64,000 bases of DNA from Winslowiella iniecta (GCF_001267535.1 NZ_JRXE01000010.1:19302-83301), one strand, 5' to 3'. Shown: positions 1-9,619, counted from the stretch's first letter. Translations and numbers: made by a program. Notes: generated by a model from the sequence alone, not told the origin.

Positions 1-109
1 GCCCATCGGTGGTAATGATGTTGACCGCCGCACCCAGGCGCGACATGGCATGGCGAAATTCCTGTTTTTCCACACTGATGGGCGTCAGTGGCAGAGTATG
101 CAGCGACAT
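1..109 (-). CDS. rutF: RutF, FMN reductase of the Rut pathway (N-terminal fragment)
   Basis: The minus strand reads MSLHTLPLTPISVEKQEF and continues to AAVNIITTDG at the window edge, which is the start of a flavin reductase-like (DIM6/NTAB) domain. RutF supplies reduced FMN to the RutA monooxygenase. Only about 36 codons are inside the window. The gene follows rutE by 10 bases in the same direction, the standard rutABCDEF order, so it is read as the next gene of the operon. The identification rests on order plus the short N-terminal match. Confidence 0.85.
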   Translation of the reverse strand, partial: MSLHTLPLTPISVEKQEFRHAMSRLGAAVNIITTDG

Positions 110-119
110 AATTAACTCC

Positions 120-710
120 TTATCCGAGCAGGCAGGCATGGTTAAAATCAAGGCGCGGCAGGCGGGCATAAACTTTACTGCTGTCGCCATAGCCGATATT
201 AATCAGTAAGTTACTTTTCCAGCCGTTCTCAGCAAAGAAGGCGTGATCGACGCTGGCGCGGTCAAAACCTGACATCGGCCCGGTATCGAGTCCCAGTGCG
301 CGGCAGGCGGCGATCAGATACGCGGCCTGTAGCGAGCTGTTACGAAAGGCGGTCTCTTCCGCCAGTTCCGCACTGGAGGTAAACCATGAGCGTGCATCGC
401 CATGCGGGAACAGGGTTGGCAGCGCATCGTAAAACCTGGGGTCCCAGGCGACGATGGCGGTCACCGGCGCGCTGAGGGTTTTTTCCAGATTGCCGCTGGA
501 GAGCGAAGGTTTCAGCTTCTCTTTGCCTGCGGCGCTGCGCACAAAAAAGAATCGCGCCGGGCTACAGTTGGCCGAAGTCGGCCCCATACGCAGCAATTGG
601 TAGACCTCTTGTAACTGTGCATCAGTCACCGGCTTGTCCTGCCAGCCATTGTGGGTACGCGCCGCGGTAAACAGGGTGGCGAGTGCTTCGCGAGTTAAAG
701 GTTCTGCCAT
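120..710 (-). CDS. rutE: RutE, malonic semialdehyde reductase (nitroreductase fold)
   Basis: The 196-residue protein has the nitroreductase-family pattern of Rut[14 protein letters not shown] near the N terminus, then [19 protein letters not shown] around residues 40-58 for flavin binding, and [10 protein letters not shown] around residue 141. RutE reduces 3-oxopropanoate (malonic semialdehyde), the toxic end product of uracil degradation, to 3-hydroxypropionate in the cytoplasm. It overlaps rutD by 16 bases, consistent with translational coupling. Length matches the E. coli protein. Confidence 0.95.
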   Translation of the reverse strand: MAEPLTREALATLFTAARTHNGWQDKPVTDAQLQEVYQLLRMGPTSANCSPARFFFVRSAAGKEKLKPSLSSGNLEKTLSAPVTAIVAWDPRFYDALPTLFPHGDARSWFTSSAELAEETAFRNSSLQAAYLIAACRALGLDTGPMSGFDRASVDHAFFAENGWKSNLLINIGYGDSSKVYARLPRLDFNHACLLG

Positions 711-1522
711 GATGGCTCCATTACAGGTGATGTCACACTGGCTGGCGGGGTGTCGTTCAGCCAGTCCAGCAGTAAGGTATTAAAGGTGGTGCTGTCCGTG
801 ACGCTCATTGCGTGTCCACCCCAGCGCATTTTTTTCAGCGTGGCGGCGGGCAGAGCGTGAGACAGCGTTTCGGAGCAAGTCCACGGCACCAGCAGATCGT
901 CCTGACTGCATACCAGCAGCACCGGCTGGGCGATCTGTTGAGTACGCTGGGTAAAATTCGTATTCATCAGCGCGTGTAACCGGCGCAGCAGGTTTTCGGT
1001 GCCCTGGAAATGCGCCACATGCAGTGAATCTTCCGCTTCAATCCGCGCCTGATTTTCTGACAGCCAGTCGGCAGGATAGAGAAACAGCGGCTGCGCACGG
1101 ACAAACGCCTCGACGCCGACATTCAGCAGCAGATCCTGACGCACCTGAAAACAGCGCCGGGTATGGGCATCCAGACTCAGCCAACCATTGACCACCACCA
1201 CTCGCGAGACGCGATCCGGGTAATCCAGCGCCATTTGTAGACCGATCATCCCGCCCAGCGCATGACCGATAACAGTAAATTGCAGAATTTGATGCTGTGC
1301 CAGCGCATCCGCCAGCTCGGCCGCCATCTCCTGCATGCTGTAGCCATCAGGCAGCGAATCGGCATTGCGGCCGGTGCCGCGCTGGTCATAAACCACCACA
1401 CGATACTGTTCGCGCAATGCACTCAGCTGCGGCAACCAGAAGCTGCCAAGGCCGCCAAGGCCGGCTGACAGCACCAAAACAGGAGCCTGCGGATGTTGCA
1501 GACCTGAAAGTTCAAGATACAC
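695..1522 (-). CDS. rutD: RutD, putative aminoacrylate hydrolase (alpha/beta hydrolase)
   Basis: The 275-residue alpha/beta-hydrolase begins with the oxyanion-hole segment LSAGLGG. Its nucleophile elbow reads GHALGG, with alanine where most family members have the catalytic serine. This substitution is typical of RutD and not a local mutation. RutD speeds conversion of aminoacrylate to malonic semialdehyde and ammonia. A conserved Asp (SQDDLLVP) and His (WGGHAMSV) remain near the C terminus. It lies 12 bases downstream of rutC in the operon. Confidence 0.95.
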   Translation of the reverse strand: MYLELSGLQHPQAPVLVLSAGLGGLGSFWLPQLSALREQYRVVVYDQRGTGRNADSLPDGYSMQEMAAELADALAQHQILQFTVIGHALGGMIGLQMALDYPDRVSRVVVVNGWLSLDAHTRRCFQVRQDLLLNVGVEAFVRAQPLFLYPADWLSENQARIEAEDSLHVAHFQGTENLLRRLHALMNTNFTQRTQQIAQPVLLVCSQDDLLVPWTCSETLSHALPAATLKKMRWGGHAMSVTDSTTFNTLLLDWLNDTPPASVTSPVMEPSWQNL

Positions 1523-1534
1523 AGGCTGACTCCT

Positions 1535-1921
1535 TTACTGAGCGAGATGCGCGATGCTGGCGATTTCAATCAGCGCGTCCGGCTTGACCAGCCCGCACTG
1601 AATGCAGTAGCGCGCCGGTTTATCGCCGGGGAAGTATTCGGCGTACACCTGATTCACCGCCGCGTAATTGCTCCAGTCGGTGATGAAAATAGAATTAAAC
1701 GTCACGTCATCCAGCGTGCCACCGGCGGTTTCAATCACGCTTTTAATGGTCTCCAGCACATGCCGGGTTTGTGCCGCCGCATCGCCGATATGAACCACAT
1801 TGTTCTGCTTATCAAACGGCAAGGTGCCGGAGACATAGACAATACCGTCGGCCAGCGTACCGGGCGAGAAGGGTGCCAGCGGAATACCGCTGCCCGGCGG
1901 GGTGATGACTGTTTTTGGCAT
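1535..1921 (-). CDS. rutC: RutC, RidA-family aminoacrylate peracid reductase/deaminase
   Basis: This 128-residue protein is a YjgF/YER057c/UK114 (RidA) family member with the conserved [18 protein letters not shown] block near the C terminus, which contains the active-site arginine. In the Rut pathway RutC acts on 3-aminoacrylate or its peracid. It sits between rutB (21-base gap) and rutD. Length and family match the E. coli counterpart. Confidence 0.95.
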   Translation of the reverse strand: MPKTVITPPGSGIPLAPFSPGTLADGIVYVSGTLPFDKQNNVVHIGDAAAQTRHVLETIKSVIETAGGTLDDVTFNSIFITDWSNYAAVNQVYAEYFPGDKPARYCIQCGLVKPDALIEIASIAHLAQ

Positions 1922-1942
1922 GACAACTGCTCCTGAACCGGG

Positions 1943-2689
1943 TTAGGCCGAACGCTTCAGCGGCGTGGCGGCGGATTGCAACGTATGGCAGAAGCTTTCC
2001 ACATCGGAAACCCAGCCGAAAAAGGTTTCGATATTGAAAATCGCCGCCTGCTGGGCGAAGGCTGGCCCGGCCTGGTAAGTGGCGTCTTCCAGCACCACGC
2101 CGAAATATTCAAGGAAAAAGCCGTCGCGCAGGGTGGATTCGACACAGACATTGGTGGCGATACCGGTAAAAATCAGATGGCGGATGCCACGGCTGCGCAA
2201 CATGCTGTCGAGGGGCGTATTGAAAAAGCCACTGTAGCGCGGTTTCGGCAGCACGATATCGCCTGGCTGCGGTTGCAGTTCATCGACCAGGTCGTAGTCC
2301 CAGCCGCCTTTTGCCAGCAGCTTGCCCTGTAACTCAGGGCGCTGACGCATGGTTTTCAGCGCATTCGATTTGTGAAAGTTAGGTGAGCCCGCGCCACCGG
2401 CCTCGACGTAGCGATCGTCCCAGCCGTTCTGAAACCAGATTATCTGGATCCCCGCCGCGCGGGCTGCGCTGACCGCAAGGTGAATATTTTCAATCACCGG
2501 TTTGGTGGCAGAAACATCAAACCCGGCGAGATCGAGGTAGCCACCTTCAGTGGCATAGGCATTCTGCATATCCACCACGATTAATGCTGTTTGCTGCGGC
2601 GGAAAACAGATGGCTTCCGGGCGCGCAGGCAGGGTTAGGGCGTGTTCAGTCGCTGCGCCAGCGCAAACGACGGTATCTCGGTTATTCAT
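1943..2689 (-). CDS. rutB: RutB, ureidoacrylate amidohydrolase
   Basis: The 248-residue cysteine hydrolase of the isochorismatase fold carries the Asp-Lys-Cys triad: Asp40 in VVDMQNAY, Lys149 in [10 protein letters not shown] and Cys182 in [11 protein letters not shown]. It hydrolyses ureidoacrylate (peroxyureidoacrylate) to carbamate and aminoacrylate. The start codon overlaps the rutA stop in a TGATG arrangement, so it is probably translationally coupled to rutA. Confidence 0.96.
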   Translation of the reverse strand: MNNRDTVVCAGAATEHALTLPARPEAICFPPQQTALIVVDMQNAYATEGGYLDLAGFDVSATKPVIENIHLAVSAARAAGIQIIWFQNGWDDRYVEAGGAGSPNFHKSNALKTMRQRPELQGKLLAKGGWDYDLVDELQPQPGDIVLPKPRYSGFFNTPLDSMLRSRGIRHLIFTGIATNVCVESTLRDGFFLEYFGVVLEDATYQAGPAFAQQAAIFNIETFFGWVSDVESFCHTLQSAATPLKRSA

Positions 2690-3780
2690 CAGGCCACCTC
2701 TTGTGCAGCGTCAATCAGATCGATACGGCTTTGCATCAGCGGCTGGATGCGCTCGCCAAAGGCTTCAATACCTTGCAGGAAATCATCAAAGGTCAGCAGC
2801 ACGCCCTGCGTGCCGTCCACGGTGGCAACCTCATCCAGCATCCTCGCCACATTGCTGTAAGAGCCAACCAGCGTGCCCATATTGATATTGACGGCAGAGG
2901 TGGGATCGGCCATCTGGCGCACATTGGTGTCGCTGCCGGAGCGTTTATCCTGCTGACTTTGCGTGGTCAGCCAGGCCAGGGCTTCTTCATCGGCTCCGGC
3001 TTTGTAATGCTCCCATTTGGCGCGTGCGGCTTCGTCTGTTTCATCGGCGATAATCATAAACAACACATAGGAGCCGACATCCCGACCGGTGGTTGCCGCT
3101 GCCGCTTTCATGCGTGAGGCAGTTGGCGCAAAAGCGGTGGGGGTGTTGACGCCTTTGCCGAAACAGAAGTTGTAATCAGCGTGTTGCGCCGAAAAGGCCA
3201 TACCGGCGTCACTCTGACCGGCGCAGATCACTTTGATCGGTTGCTGTGGCTGCGGGCTGAGGCGACAATCATTCATGGTAAAGAAGTCGCCTTTTAAATC
3301 GGATTTGCCGTTGCCCCACAGGTCGCGCAGCACCTGCACATACTCAGTCAGGTAGTCATAACGGCGTGAAAAATAGTCATCGCCAGGCCAGATCCCCATC
3401 TGCTCGTATTCCGGCTTTTGCCAGCCGGTCACCAGATTAACGCCGAAGCGGCCGTTAGAAATCGAATCGATCGTCGACGCCATGCGTGCCACAATAGCCG
3501 GCGGCAAGGTCAGCGTGGCGGCGGTAGCGTAGATTTGAATACGTGAGGTGACGGCAGCGAGACCGGCCATCAGGGTAAAAGATTCGAGGTTATGATCCCA
3601 AAACTCGGTTTTACCACCAAAGCCGCGCAGCTTGATCATCGAGAGCGCAAAATCAAAATGATAGTGCTCGGCTTTTTGTACAATGGCTTTGTTCAGCTCA
3701 AAGGTTGGCAGATATTGTGGCGCGTTGGTGGAGATCAGCCAGCCGTTGTTACCGATAGGGATAAAGACACCAATTTTCAT
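2689..3780 (-). CDS. rutA: RutA, pyrimidine monooxygenase
   Basis: The protein from the ATG at 3780 is 363 residues and begins [15 protein letters not shown], as RutA does. It is a bacterial luciferase-like FMN-dependent monooxygenase that opens the uracil ring using reduced flavin from RutF. The frame stays open another 68 codons upstream, but the ATG at 3780 has an AGAGGG ribosome site and matches the family N terminus. First gene of the rut operon; a sigma-54-type promoter lies about 90 bases upstream. Confidence 0.97.
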   Translation of the reverse strand: MKIGVFIPIGNNGWLISTNAPQYLPTFELNKAIVQKAEHYHFDFALSMIKLRGFGGKTEFWDHNLESFTLMAGLAAVTSRIQIYATAATLTLPPAIVARMASTIDSISNGRFGVNLVTGWQKPEYEQMGIWPGDDYFSRRYDYLTEYVQVLRDLWGNGKSDLKGDFFTMNDCRLSPQPQQPIKVICAGQSDAGMAFSAQHADYNFCFGKGVNTPTAFAPTASRMKAAAATTGRDVGSYVLFMIIADETDEAARAKWEHYKAGADEEALAWLTTQSQQDKRSGSDTNVRQMADPTSAVNINMGTLVGSYSNVARMLDEVATVDGTQGVLLTFDDFLQGIEAFGERIQPLMQSRIDLIDAAQEVA

Positions 3781-3866
3781 GTGAAACCCTCTGTTTAGCG
3801 ATGGATGTGGTTCACGCGCTGCGGTGCATCCTGCAATTCCCTTGAGGCGGCGCTCACAATGTAATT

Positions 3867-3882
3867 TGCAAAGGCTGTGCCA
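3867..3882 (-). promoter_or_regulatory. Sigma-54 type promoter for the rut operon
   Basis: Read on the minus strand this is TGGCACA-GCCT-TTGCA, nearly the full sigma-54 consensus, with GG and GC elements exactly ten bases apart. It faces rutA about 90 bases upstream of its start. The E. coli rut operon is nitrogen-controlled through NtrC and sigma-54, which agrees. No NtrC enhancer was located with confidence. Confidence 0.8.
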
Positions 3883-3944
3883 GAAAATTAAAGATGTTGA
3901 TAAACATAAGGTTATGTAAAATACCTGTGCGCAATGTTGAGCGA

Positions 3945-3971
3945 ATGGTCTGAAACAGACCATCTGGTAAA
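3945..3971. promoter_or_regulatory. Candidate RutR operator, two overlapping palindromes
   Basis: Bases 3956-3971 fit the RutR consensus TTGACCA-NN-TGGTCAA at 11 of 14 specified positions, including GACCA-TC-TGGT intact. It overlaps a longer perfect palindrome, ATGGTCT-GAAAC-AGACCAT, at 3945-3963. The position between the sigma-54-type promoter and rutR could serve both divergent transcripts. Confidence 0.7.
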
Positions 3972-4082
3972 AATACGTGCACAAAAAGCAGGCAGCGATG
4001 TGCCATCAGGGTGCATCCCCCGAAGGAGGTATCTCCCGGAGCCTGGCTGGTGTGTGCCGCAATCACTGGAGAAGGAATAACC

Positions 4083-4718
4083 GTGAAGTCTGCAGAAAAA
4101 GCCCCGACACGCCGCGCGCGCGCGGTTGCCGCGAAACGTGAGGCGATCCTGACTGCCGCCCTGGAATTCTTTTCACAATTCGGTATTCATGGCACCAGTC
4201 TGGATAAAGTGGCGGAGCGGGCGGACGTGTCGAAAACCAACCTGCTCTACTATTTCCCGTCGAAAGAAGAGCTGTACATCGCGGTACTGAAAAATATTCT
4301 CGATGTCTGGCTGGCTCCGCTGCGTGCGCTGCGTGACGATTTACAGCCGCTGGAGGCGATAAGCGAATATATCCGCATGAAGCTGGAAGTTTCCCGCGAT
4401 CATCCCCAGGCCTCACGGCTGTTTTGCCTGGAGATGTTGCAGGGCGCGCCGCTGCTGAAAGGTGAGCTGGATGGCATGCTGAAAGCGCTGGTGGAGGAGA
4501 AATCGGCGGTGATTGAAGGCTGGATCGATCAGGGCCGCTTAGCACCGGTCGAGCCACATCATCTGATTTTTATGCTGTGGGCCACTACCCAGCATTACGC
4601 CGACTTTGCCACTCAGGTGCATGCCATTACCGGGCAAACGCTCAGTGATGAGCGCTTCTTTCAGCAGACGGTGGAGAATGTGCAGCGCATGGTGATTGAA
4701 GGGATTCGCGTGCGCTAA
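4083..4718 (+). CDS. rutR: RutR, TetR-family pyrimidine-responsive regulator
   Basis: The 211-residue TetR regulator has the HTH around residues 30-65 (HGTSLDKVAERADVSKTNLLYYF) and a RutR-type C-terminal domain (LEVSRDHPQASRLFCLEML, TQHYADFATQV). RutR binds uracil or thymine and controls rut, car and gcl genes in E. coli. The chosen start is the GTG at 4083, preceded by GGAGAAGGA, because it matches the E. coli length of about 212. The frame is open upstream to 4011 but lacks family similarity there. Divergent from rutA. Confidence 0.93.
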   Translation: MKSAEKAPTRRARAVAAKREAILTAALEFFSQFGIHGTSLDKVAERADVSKTNLLYYFPSKEELYIAVLKNILDVWLAPLRALRDDLQPLEAISEYIRMKLEVSRDHPQASRLFCLEMLQGAPLLKGELDGMLKALVEEKSAVIEGWIDQGRLAPVEPHHLIFMLWATTQHYADFATQVHAITGQTLSDERFFQQTVENVQRMVIEGIRVR

Positions 4719-4808
4719 AACGGTTTCTCTCCACGACCTGTAAAATCTTTACACTGATTAGGGCAGCATAAGCCAGGCTTAAACGAGTGTATTCATCAGG
4801 GAACAAGT

Positions 4809-5792
4809 ATGGATTCGGTATCACAATTAGTTCTGGGTGCTTCAGTCAGCGTGGCAGCCATGGGGCGCAAAGCGCCTTTGTGGCAGGCCGCGCTGGTCGG
4901 TGCGGTTTGCGGCACGCTGCCGGATTTGGATGTGTTTGTCGATCACGGCGACGCTATCCGCAATATGACGTTACACCGCACTGAAAGCCATGCGCTGATA
5001 TGGCTGACGCTGGCGTCGCCGTTGCTGGCGTGGCTGATTGCCGGGGTCGTGCGGCAGAAACATCAATGGGTGCGCTGGTGGGTGGCGGTCTGGCTGGCAT
5101 TGATTACTCATCCACTGCTCGACCTGATGACGGTATACGGCACCCAATTGGGGCTGCCGCTGACCGACTTCCCTTTCGCGGTCAGCAGTATTTATATTAT
5201 CGACCCGCTGTATACCTTACCGTTACTGATTTGCTTGCTGGTTGCGCTCTGCCTGCGCGATAAGCGTGGCCTGTGGTGGAATACTCTCGGCCTGACGCTC
5301 AGTACGCTGTATCTGGGCTGGAGTATGCTGGCGCAAAGCTATGCCACCGGGCAGATTAAAGCCGACATGGCCCGGCAGCATATACCGGCACAGCAGTTAC
5401 TGGTGACGCCAACCGCCTTTAATACACTGGTGTGGCGGGCACTGGTGATGACGCCACAGGGCTATGCCGAAAGCTACTATTCGTTGCTGTCACCGCAGCG
5501 GCCGTTGACGTTCAGCCATTACGATCGCGGTGCGGGGTTGTATCAGCAGTATAAAGGTGACTGGTACGTGGAGCGCGTCGCCTGGTTCAGCCACGGCTTC
5601 TTTGCCATGCGCGAACAGCAGGGTCAGCTGATGATCACCGATCTACGCATGGGAGAAGAGCCGGATTACACCTTTACCTTTAATCTTGGGCCGCAGGGGG
5701 AAGGGCAACCGGCAGATTTTCGTCCGACGCGCCAGCCAATGCCGCGGCCATCCGTATCCGGTTCGTTTCGTGAGTTGTGGGAAAGATTGTAG
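4809..5792 (+). CDS. Membrane metal-dependent hydrolase-like protein (DUF457/YdjM type)
   Basis: The 327-residue protein begins with a glycine-rich segment followed by GTLPDLDVFVDHGD and then TLHRTESHALIW, the conserved Asp and His pattern of the YdjM/YfhP membrane-bound metal-dependent hydrolase family. Three to four hydrophobic segments cover roughly residues 60-175. The C-terminal third is polar and ends without a membrane segment. No substrate can be deduced. It stands alone after rutR and is convergent with cycA. Confidence 0.75.
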   Translation: MDSVSQLVLGASVSVAAMGRKAPLWQAALVGAVCGTLPDLDVFVDHGDAIRNMTLHRTESHALIWLTLASPLLAWLIAGVVRQKHQWVRWWVAVWLALITHPLLDLMTVYGTQLGLPLTDFPFAVSSIYIIDPLYTLPLLICLLVALCLRDKRGLWWNTLGLTLSTLYLGWSMLAQSYATGQIKADMARQHIPAQQLLVTPTAFNTLVWRALVMTPQGYAESYYSLLSPQRPLTFSHYDRGAGLYQQYKGDWYVERVAWFSHGFFAMREQQGQLMITDLRMGEEPDYTFTFNLGPQGEGQPADFRPTRQPMPRPSVSGSFRELWERL

Positions 5793-5809
5793 CGGAGCGG
5801 TTATCGGCA

Positions 5810-5860
5810 GAGGCGGCGAGAATGCCGCCTCTGGATGCCGGGGAGCCGTTTTCGGCTCCC
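5810..5860. terminator. Two hairpins between convergent genes
   Basis: The first is GAGGCGGC-N6-GCCGCCTC at 5810-5831, the second GGGAGCCG-TTTT-CGGCTCCC at 5841-5860, both perfect 8-bp stems. They lie between the convergent ends of the 4809 gene and cycA, so they probably end both transcripts. Neither has a strong T run. Confidence 0.65.
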
Positions 5861-5870
5861 GTTGTGACTA

Positions 5871-7265
5871 TTACGCCTGTTTTCTTTTCCGCATAAACCA
5901 GCCAATCGCCAGAATCAGGAACCAGATGGGGGTGACCATCAGCGCCTGACGGGTATCTTCCTGCAACGTCAGCAATACCACCACAAACGCGAAAAACGCC
6001 ATACATACCCAGCACATAATTTTGCCCAACGGCATTTTATACACTGACTCGGCATGCTGGTGTGGGCGCTTTTTACGGTACGCCAGATACGAGCAGAGAA
6101 TAATGGTCCAGACGAACATAAACAGAATCGCCGAAACCGTGGTGACCATAGTGAACACCGTCATCACATTCGGAATCAGGTAAATCAACGCCACGCCGCC
6201 CAGCAGGCACAGGCAGGAGAAGAACAGACCGTTAGTCGGTACCGCACGCCGTGACAGACGACCAAAAGCACGGTGCGCCACGCCCTGTTCTGCCAGGCCG
6301 TACAACATACGGCTGGTGGAGAAGATCCCGCTGTTTGCCGAGGACGCCGCAGAGGTCAGCACCACAAAGTTAACGATACTGGCCGCGGCTGGCAGGCCAA
6401 TCAGCACAAACATTTCCACAAACGGGCTGCGATCCGCCACGACCTGGTTCCACGGCGTCACCGCCATAATCACCATCAGCGCCAGCACATAGAAGAAGAT
6501 AATACGGATCGGGATGGCGTTAATCGCCCGCGGCAACACGGTTTTCGGATTATGCGTTTCAGCCGCAGCGGTACCGACCAGCTCGATGCCGACAAAGGCG
6601 AATACCGCAATCTGGAAGCCGGCAAAGAAGCCGCTTAGCCCTTTCGGGAACATCCCGCCATGATCCCAGATATTGGATAACGCCGCGTGGCTACCGCTGG
6701 CAGAAGGGTAGTGAATGGCAACCAGCACGATGCCGGTAACAATCAGCGCGACGATGGCGACAATTTTGATGATTGCAAACCAGAACTCCATCTCACCGAA
6801 CATTTTCACCGTGGCGATATTCAGTGCGAGGAACACGGCGACGCAAAGCAGCGCACTCATCCAGACGGAGAAACCGGGGAACCACAGCTGGAAATAGGAA
6901 CTGATGGCCACCACATCGGCAATTCCGGTGACAACCCAGCAGAACCAGTAGGTCCAGCCGGTAAAATAGCCTGCCCATGGGCCAAGCAGATCGGCAGCGA
7001 AATCGCTGAAAGATTTATATTCAAGATTGGAGAGCAACAGCTCACCCATAGCGCGCATCACGAAAAACAGCATAAAACCGATGATCATATAGACGAAAAT
7101 GATCGAAGGACCGGCGAGGCTGATGGTTTTTCCTGAGCCCATAAACAAGCCGGTACCGATGGCACCACCGATGGCGATTAGCTGGATATGACGATTGTGA
7201 AGGTTACGCTGGAGTTTGTCCGGCGCATCAGTTGCCGGCACTGTCTCTTTTGATTGATCAACCAT
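5871..7265 (-). CDS. cycA: CycA, D-serine/D-alanine/glycine:H+ symporter
   Basis: The 464-residue APC-family permease starts MVDQSKETVPATDAP and enters the conserved first helix with LIAIGGAIGTGLFMGSGK. Twelve hydrophobic helices can be followed to the FLILAIGWFMRKRKQA tail. The sequence matches enterobacterial CycA across its length, including EMEFWFAIIKI and NVMTVFTMVTTVSAILFMFVWT. It imports glycine, D-alanine, D-serine and D-cycloserine across the inner membrane. Confidence 0.95.
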   Translation of the reverse strand: MVDQSKETVPATDAPDKLQRNLHNRHIQLIAIGGAIGTGLFMGSGKTISLAGPSIIFVYMIIGFMLFFVMRAMGELLLSNLEYKSFSDFAADLLGPWAGYFTGWTYWFCWVVTGIADVVAISSYFQLWFPGFSVWMSALLCVAVFLALNIATVKMFGEMEFWFAIIKIVAIVALIVTGIVLVAIHYPSASGSHAALSNIWDHGGMFPKGLSGFFAGFQIAVFAFVGIELVGTAAAETHNPKTVLPRAINAIPIRIIFFYVLALMVIMAVTPWNQVVADRSPFVEMFVLIGLPAAASIVNFVVLTSAASSANSGIFSTSRMLYGLAEQGVAHRAFGRLSRRAVPTNGLFFSCLCLLGGVALIYLIPNVMTVFTMVTTVSAILFMFVWTIILCSYLAYRKKRPHQHAESVYKMPLGKIMCWVCMAFFAFVVVLLTLQEDTRQALMVTPIWFLILAIGWFMRKRKQA

Positions 7266-7596
7266 AACGGTTCTGTTCCTGTCTGTGATGGTGTGTCAGC
7301 TCTGTTGGCTGTTATTTAATCTGAGGTCTCCCCAGGTAAGTTGGCATAAGATAGTGTAATTGGACCGTTAGCGGGTAATTGTTTTTTAACATACGTGAGG
7401 GATATCGTGATAATCACTGGCGGAAGGGGATTACACCGTTAATAGCGTCGCAGAAATGTGCTTTTTAGCAGCAACAGTCAGGTAAAGTTCGGTATAAAGA
7501 GTCGCCATTTCTCTCCGACAGGCCTGACTGAGACTACTGTTACAGATATGCTTAACATAAAACTGACGACAGTTGTGCGTAAGGAAATAGTCATCC
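7266..7596. other. Intergenic region between divergent cycA and the extensin-like gene
   Basis: This 331-base stretch must hold both promoters. A widely spaced inverted repeat, CAGTCAGG at 7475-7482 and CCTGACTG at 7523-7530, is visible but its role is unknown. Short open frames here have no support. Confidence 0.5.
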
Positions 7597-8295
7597 GTGA
7601 AATTTCTGTTAACGGTCATCGTTATTATTCTGGCGGCATGGCTGGCGATGCCATGGATTAAACAACATCTGCCTGCTGAATATAATCCCTTCACGCCGCT
7701 GTCAGTCACCGATCCCGCCAGTTTTATTACCCGCTATAAACTGCGTCAGCTGGACGGTGATCCACAGGCCTGTCTGGCGGTGATGGAGCGTGCGCGTGCA
7801 GCCGGGCTGGTAACCTTTAGCCGTCCAGGGAAAATGGCGGGGAATTGTCCGCTGGACAATCCGTTGCGGCTACAACGTTTTGGTGCGGTGACACTGAGCA
7901 GCAGTTTTCTCGCCAGTTGCCCGATGGCGGTAAGCAGCGTAATGTTTGTACAGCGCGTCAAAAACGGCAGCGGCGTGCCGGGCATGACGTCGCCACTGGC
8001 GCGTATCGATCATCTGGGAAGCTATGCCTGTCGTAATATTTATCATCGCGCCGAGGGGCGTTTAAGCGAACATGCGACCGCCGATGCCTGGGATATTGCC
8101 GGTTTTCAGCTGAAAAATGGGCAGAGAATAAGTGTGTTACGCCACTGGCAGCAGCCGGAAGAGAAGGCGGCCTGGCTGCATCAGGCTTTTCAGCAAAGCT
8201 GCGACTATTTTGGCAACTCGCTGGGGCCGGATTATAACGCCGCTCACGCCAACCATTTTCACCTGGGGATGCGCGGATTTGGCTTGTGCCGCTAA
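7597..8295 (+). CDS. Extensin-like C-terminal domain protein, membrane anchored
   Basis: The 232-residue protein starts at a GTG with AAGGAAAT before it. Residues 1-22 are one hydrophobic segment, an uncleaved anchor or signal. The rest matches the extensin-like family (PF06904): cysteines at CLAVME, GNCPLDN, ASCPMA, SYACRN, QQSCDYF and GLC, and the metal-site-like C-terminal motif AHANHFHLGMRG, reminiscent of peptidoglycan DD-peptidases. It is probably a periplasmic envelope protein; a peptidase role is inference. Confidence 0.8.
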   Translation: MKFLLTVIVIILAAWLAMPWIKQHLPAEYNPFTPLSVTDPASFITRYKLRQLDGDPQACLAVMERARAAGLVTFSRPGKMAGNCPLDNPLRLQRFGAVTLSSSFLASCPMAVSSVMFVQRVKNGSGVPGMTSPLARIDHLGSYACRNIYHRAEGRLSEHATADAWDIAGFQLKNGQRISVLRHWQQPEEKAAWLHQAFQQSCDYFGNSLGPDYNAAHANHFHLGMRGFGLCR

Positions 8296-8846
8296 TGTTG
8301 ATATGCCCAAAAAGCAGGTGTTAATAATAAAAAAGAATAAGTTAAACAGGGCTTCGTCAGGCATACCCGCCTTATAAAATGGCTGATTTCGGTTAAGTGA
8401 TGGCAAAAACGGGCGGGGTAATCAGCCCTTCAGACAGGCAGTGAATTGGTTATCGTTATGTTATTTAAGATTTTTTTAAATAAGTGCACGAATAAATTTA
8501 ACTTAAGTGCTGTGCGGTGAAATCACGGGCCAGTCTTGAGATCAAAAATATTGAATAATGTTCGGAAAAATCCTATTCTAAAAAGATGCAGATTAAAGGA
8601 AACAATTGCCCGCCACTCGTTGTGGCGCAATAGCAACAACAGCTGCACTCTTTTTTTCTGATGTCCGACCAGACGCTCTAATTAGTGACACAACGTGCAT
8701 TGATAATGGTTGTTTACCATTGCGGCATAGAGTTGCACGGCGCGTGCAATAAATGAAATTGCCGGAATACCTTTATTTTCTCTATTGCATTTGCAATCAC
8801 AATTATAAACGCGGCGCGAATTAAGATCGCATCGGATGAGGCTTTA
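8296..8846. other. Long palindrome-rich region upstream of sdiA
   Basis: No gene is visible in these 551 bases. The 150 bases before sdiA hold three inverted repeats: AATGGT-N5-ACCATT at 8705-8721, TTGCACG-GCG-CGTGCAA at 8733-8749, and ATTGCA-TT-TGCAAT at 8784-8797. They could be regulator sites for sdiA. The first 300 bases show nothing recognisable. Confidence 0.5.
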
Positions 8847-9569
8847 ATGATATCTGAAAACTATTTCAGCTGGCGCAAAGAGCTGTTTGCTCTTTTCCAG
8901 TCTGCCACTGAAACAGGCCAGCTAATCAACTTTGCTCAGCAGCAGATCGAGTGCCTGGGCTATGACTACTTCACGCTGCTGATTCGACATCCGGTGCCCT
9001 TTACCCGGCCTAAAATCTATTTTTTCACCACCTATCCGGCGTTCTGGCTACAGCACTATCAAAAAGAAAATTATTTTGATATTGACCCAATTGTCGCCAT
9101 GCGCCAGTCACCGGGACAAATTTTGCAATGGCGTGATGAGCTGTTTACCGGCAGTGAAAAACTGTGGAGTGATGCGCAGGATTCCGGCCTGGTATCCGGT
9201 TATTCCTGTTCGGTAATGGGGGCTAAACGGGTGACCGGCATCCTGTCGTTGTCATCGCGCAGTGGGATAAAAAACCTGGAAGCCAGCCTGGTGTTTGAAA
9301 TGAAACTGCAATATCTGGCTGAAGTATATCTGGCGACGCTGCAACGACTTAACGATCCCTCCGTCTCGGTGATCGATATTGGTTTCAGCCAGCGCGAGCT
9401 GGAAATAGTGAAATGGACCGCGGAAGGAAAAACGGCGGCGGAGATATCGCTGATTTTATCTATCTCAGAACATACGGTTAATTTTCACCAGAAAAATATG
9501 CAAAAACGATTTAACACGGCGAACAAAACGCAAATTGCATGCTACGCCGCGGCAGTCGGCTTATTGTGA
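8847..9569 (+). CDS. sdiA: SdiA, LuxR-family N-acyl-homoserine lactone receptor
   Basis: The 240-residue protein has the autoinducer-binding domain in its first 170 residues, with the SdiA-type block RHPVPFTRPK and the LuxR-family W-x3-Y and DP positions (FWLQHYQKENYFDIDP). The C-terminal HTH around residues 175-235 (TAEGKTAAEISLILSISEHTVNFHQKNM) is nearly identical to E. coli SdiA. The locus order sdiA-yecF-uvrY-uvrC matches E. coli. Unlike E. coli, a luxI-type gene lies directly downstream. Confidence 0.95.
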   Translation: MISENYFSWRKELFALFQSATETGQLINFAQQQIECLGYDYFTLLIRHPVPFTRPKIYFFTTYPAFWLQHYQKENYFDIDPIVAMRQSPGQILQWRDELFTGSEKLWSDAQDSGLVSGYSCSVMGAKRVTGILSLSSRSGIKNLEASLVFEMKLQYLAEVYLATLQRLNDPSVSVIDIGFSQRELEIVKWTAEGKTAAEISLILSISEHTVNFHQKNMQKRFNTANKTQIACYAAAVGLL

Positions 9570-9578
9570 AATTAATGC

Positions 9579-9598
9579 AACTACCAGAATTGGTAGTT
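9579..9598. promoter_or_regulatory. lux box between sdiA and luxI
   Basis: This 20-bp element, AACTACCA-GAAT-TGGTAGTT, has perfect 8-bp arms and fits the CT-N12-AG form of LuxR-type operators, close to boxes of the Phz/Las type. It begins 9 bases after the sdiA stop and lies about 100 bases upstream of the luxI start, so it most likely lets SdiA control the synthase. Confidence 0.8.
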
Positions 9599-9619
9599 CC
9601 ATCTCATTAATCGGTTGTC

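Noticed and set aside
6273-7136. Long open frames antisense to cycA
   Set aside because: They are rich in His, Asn, Asp and Gln, mirror the hydrophobic codons of the permease and resemble no protein family.
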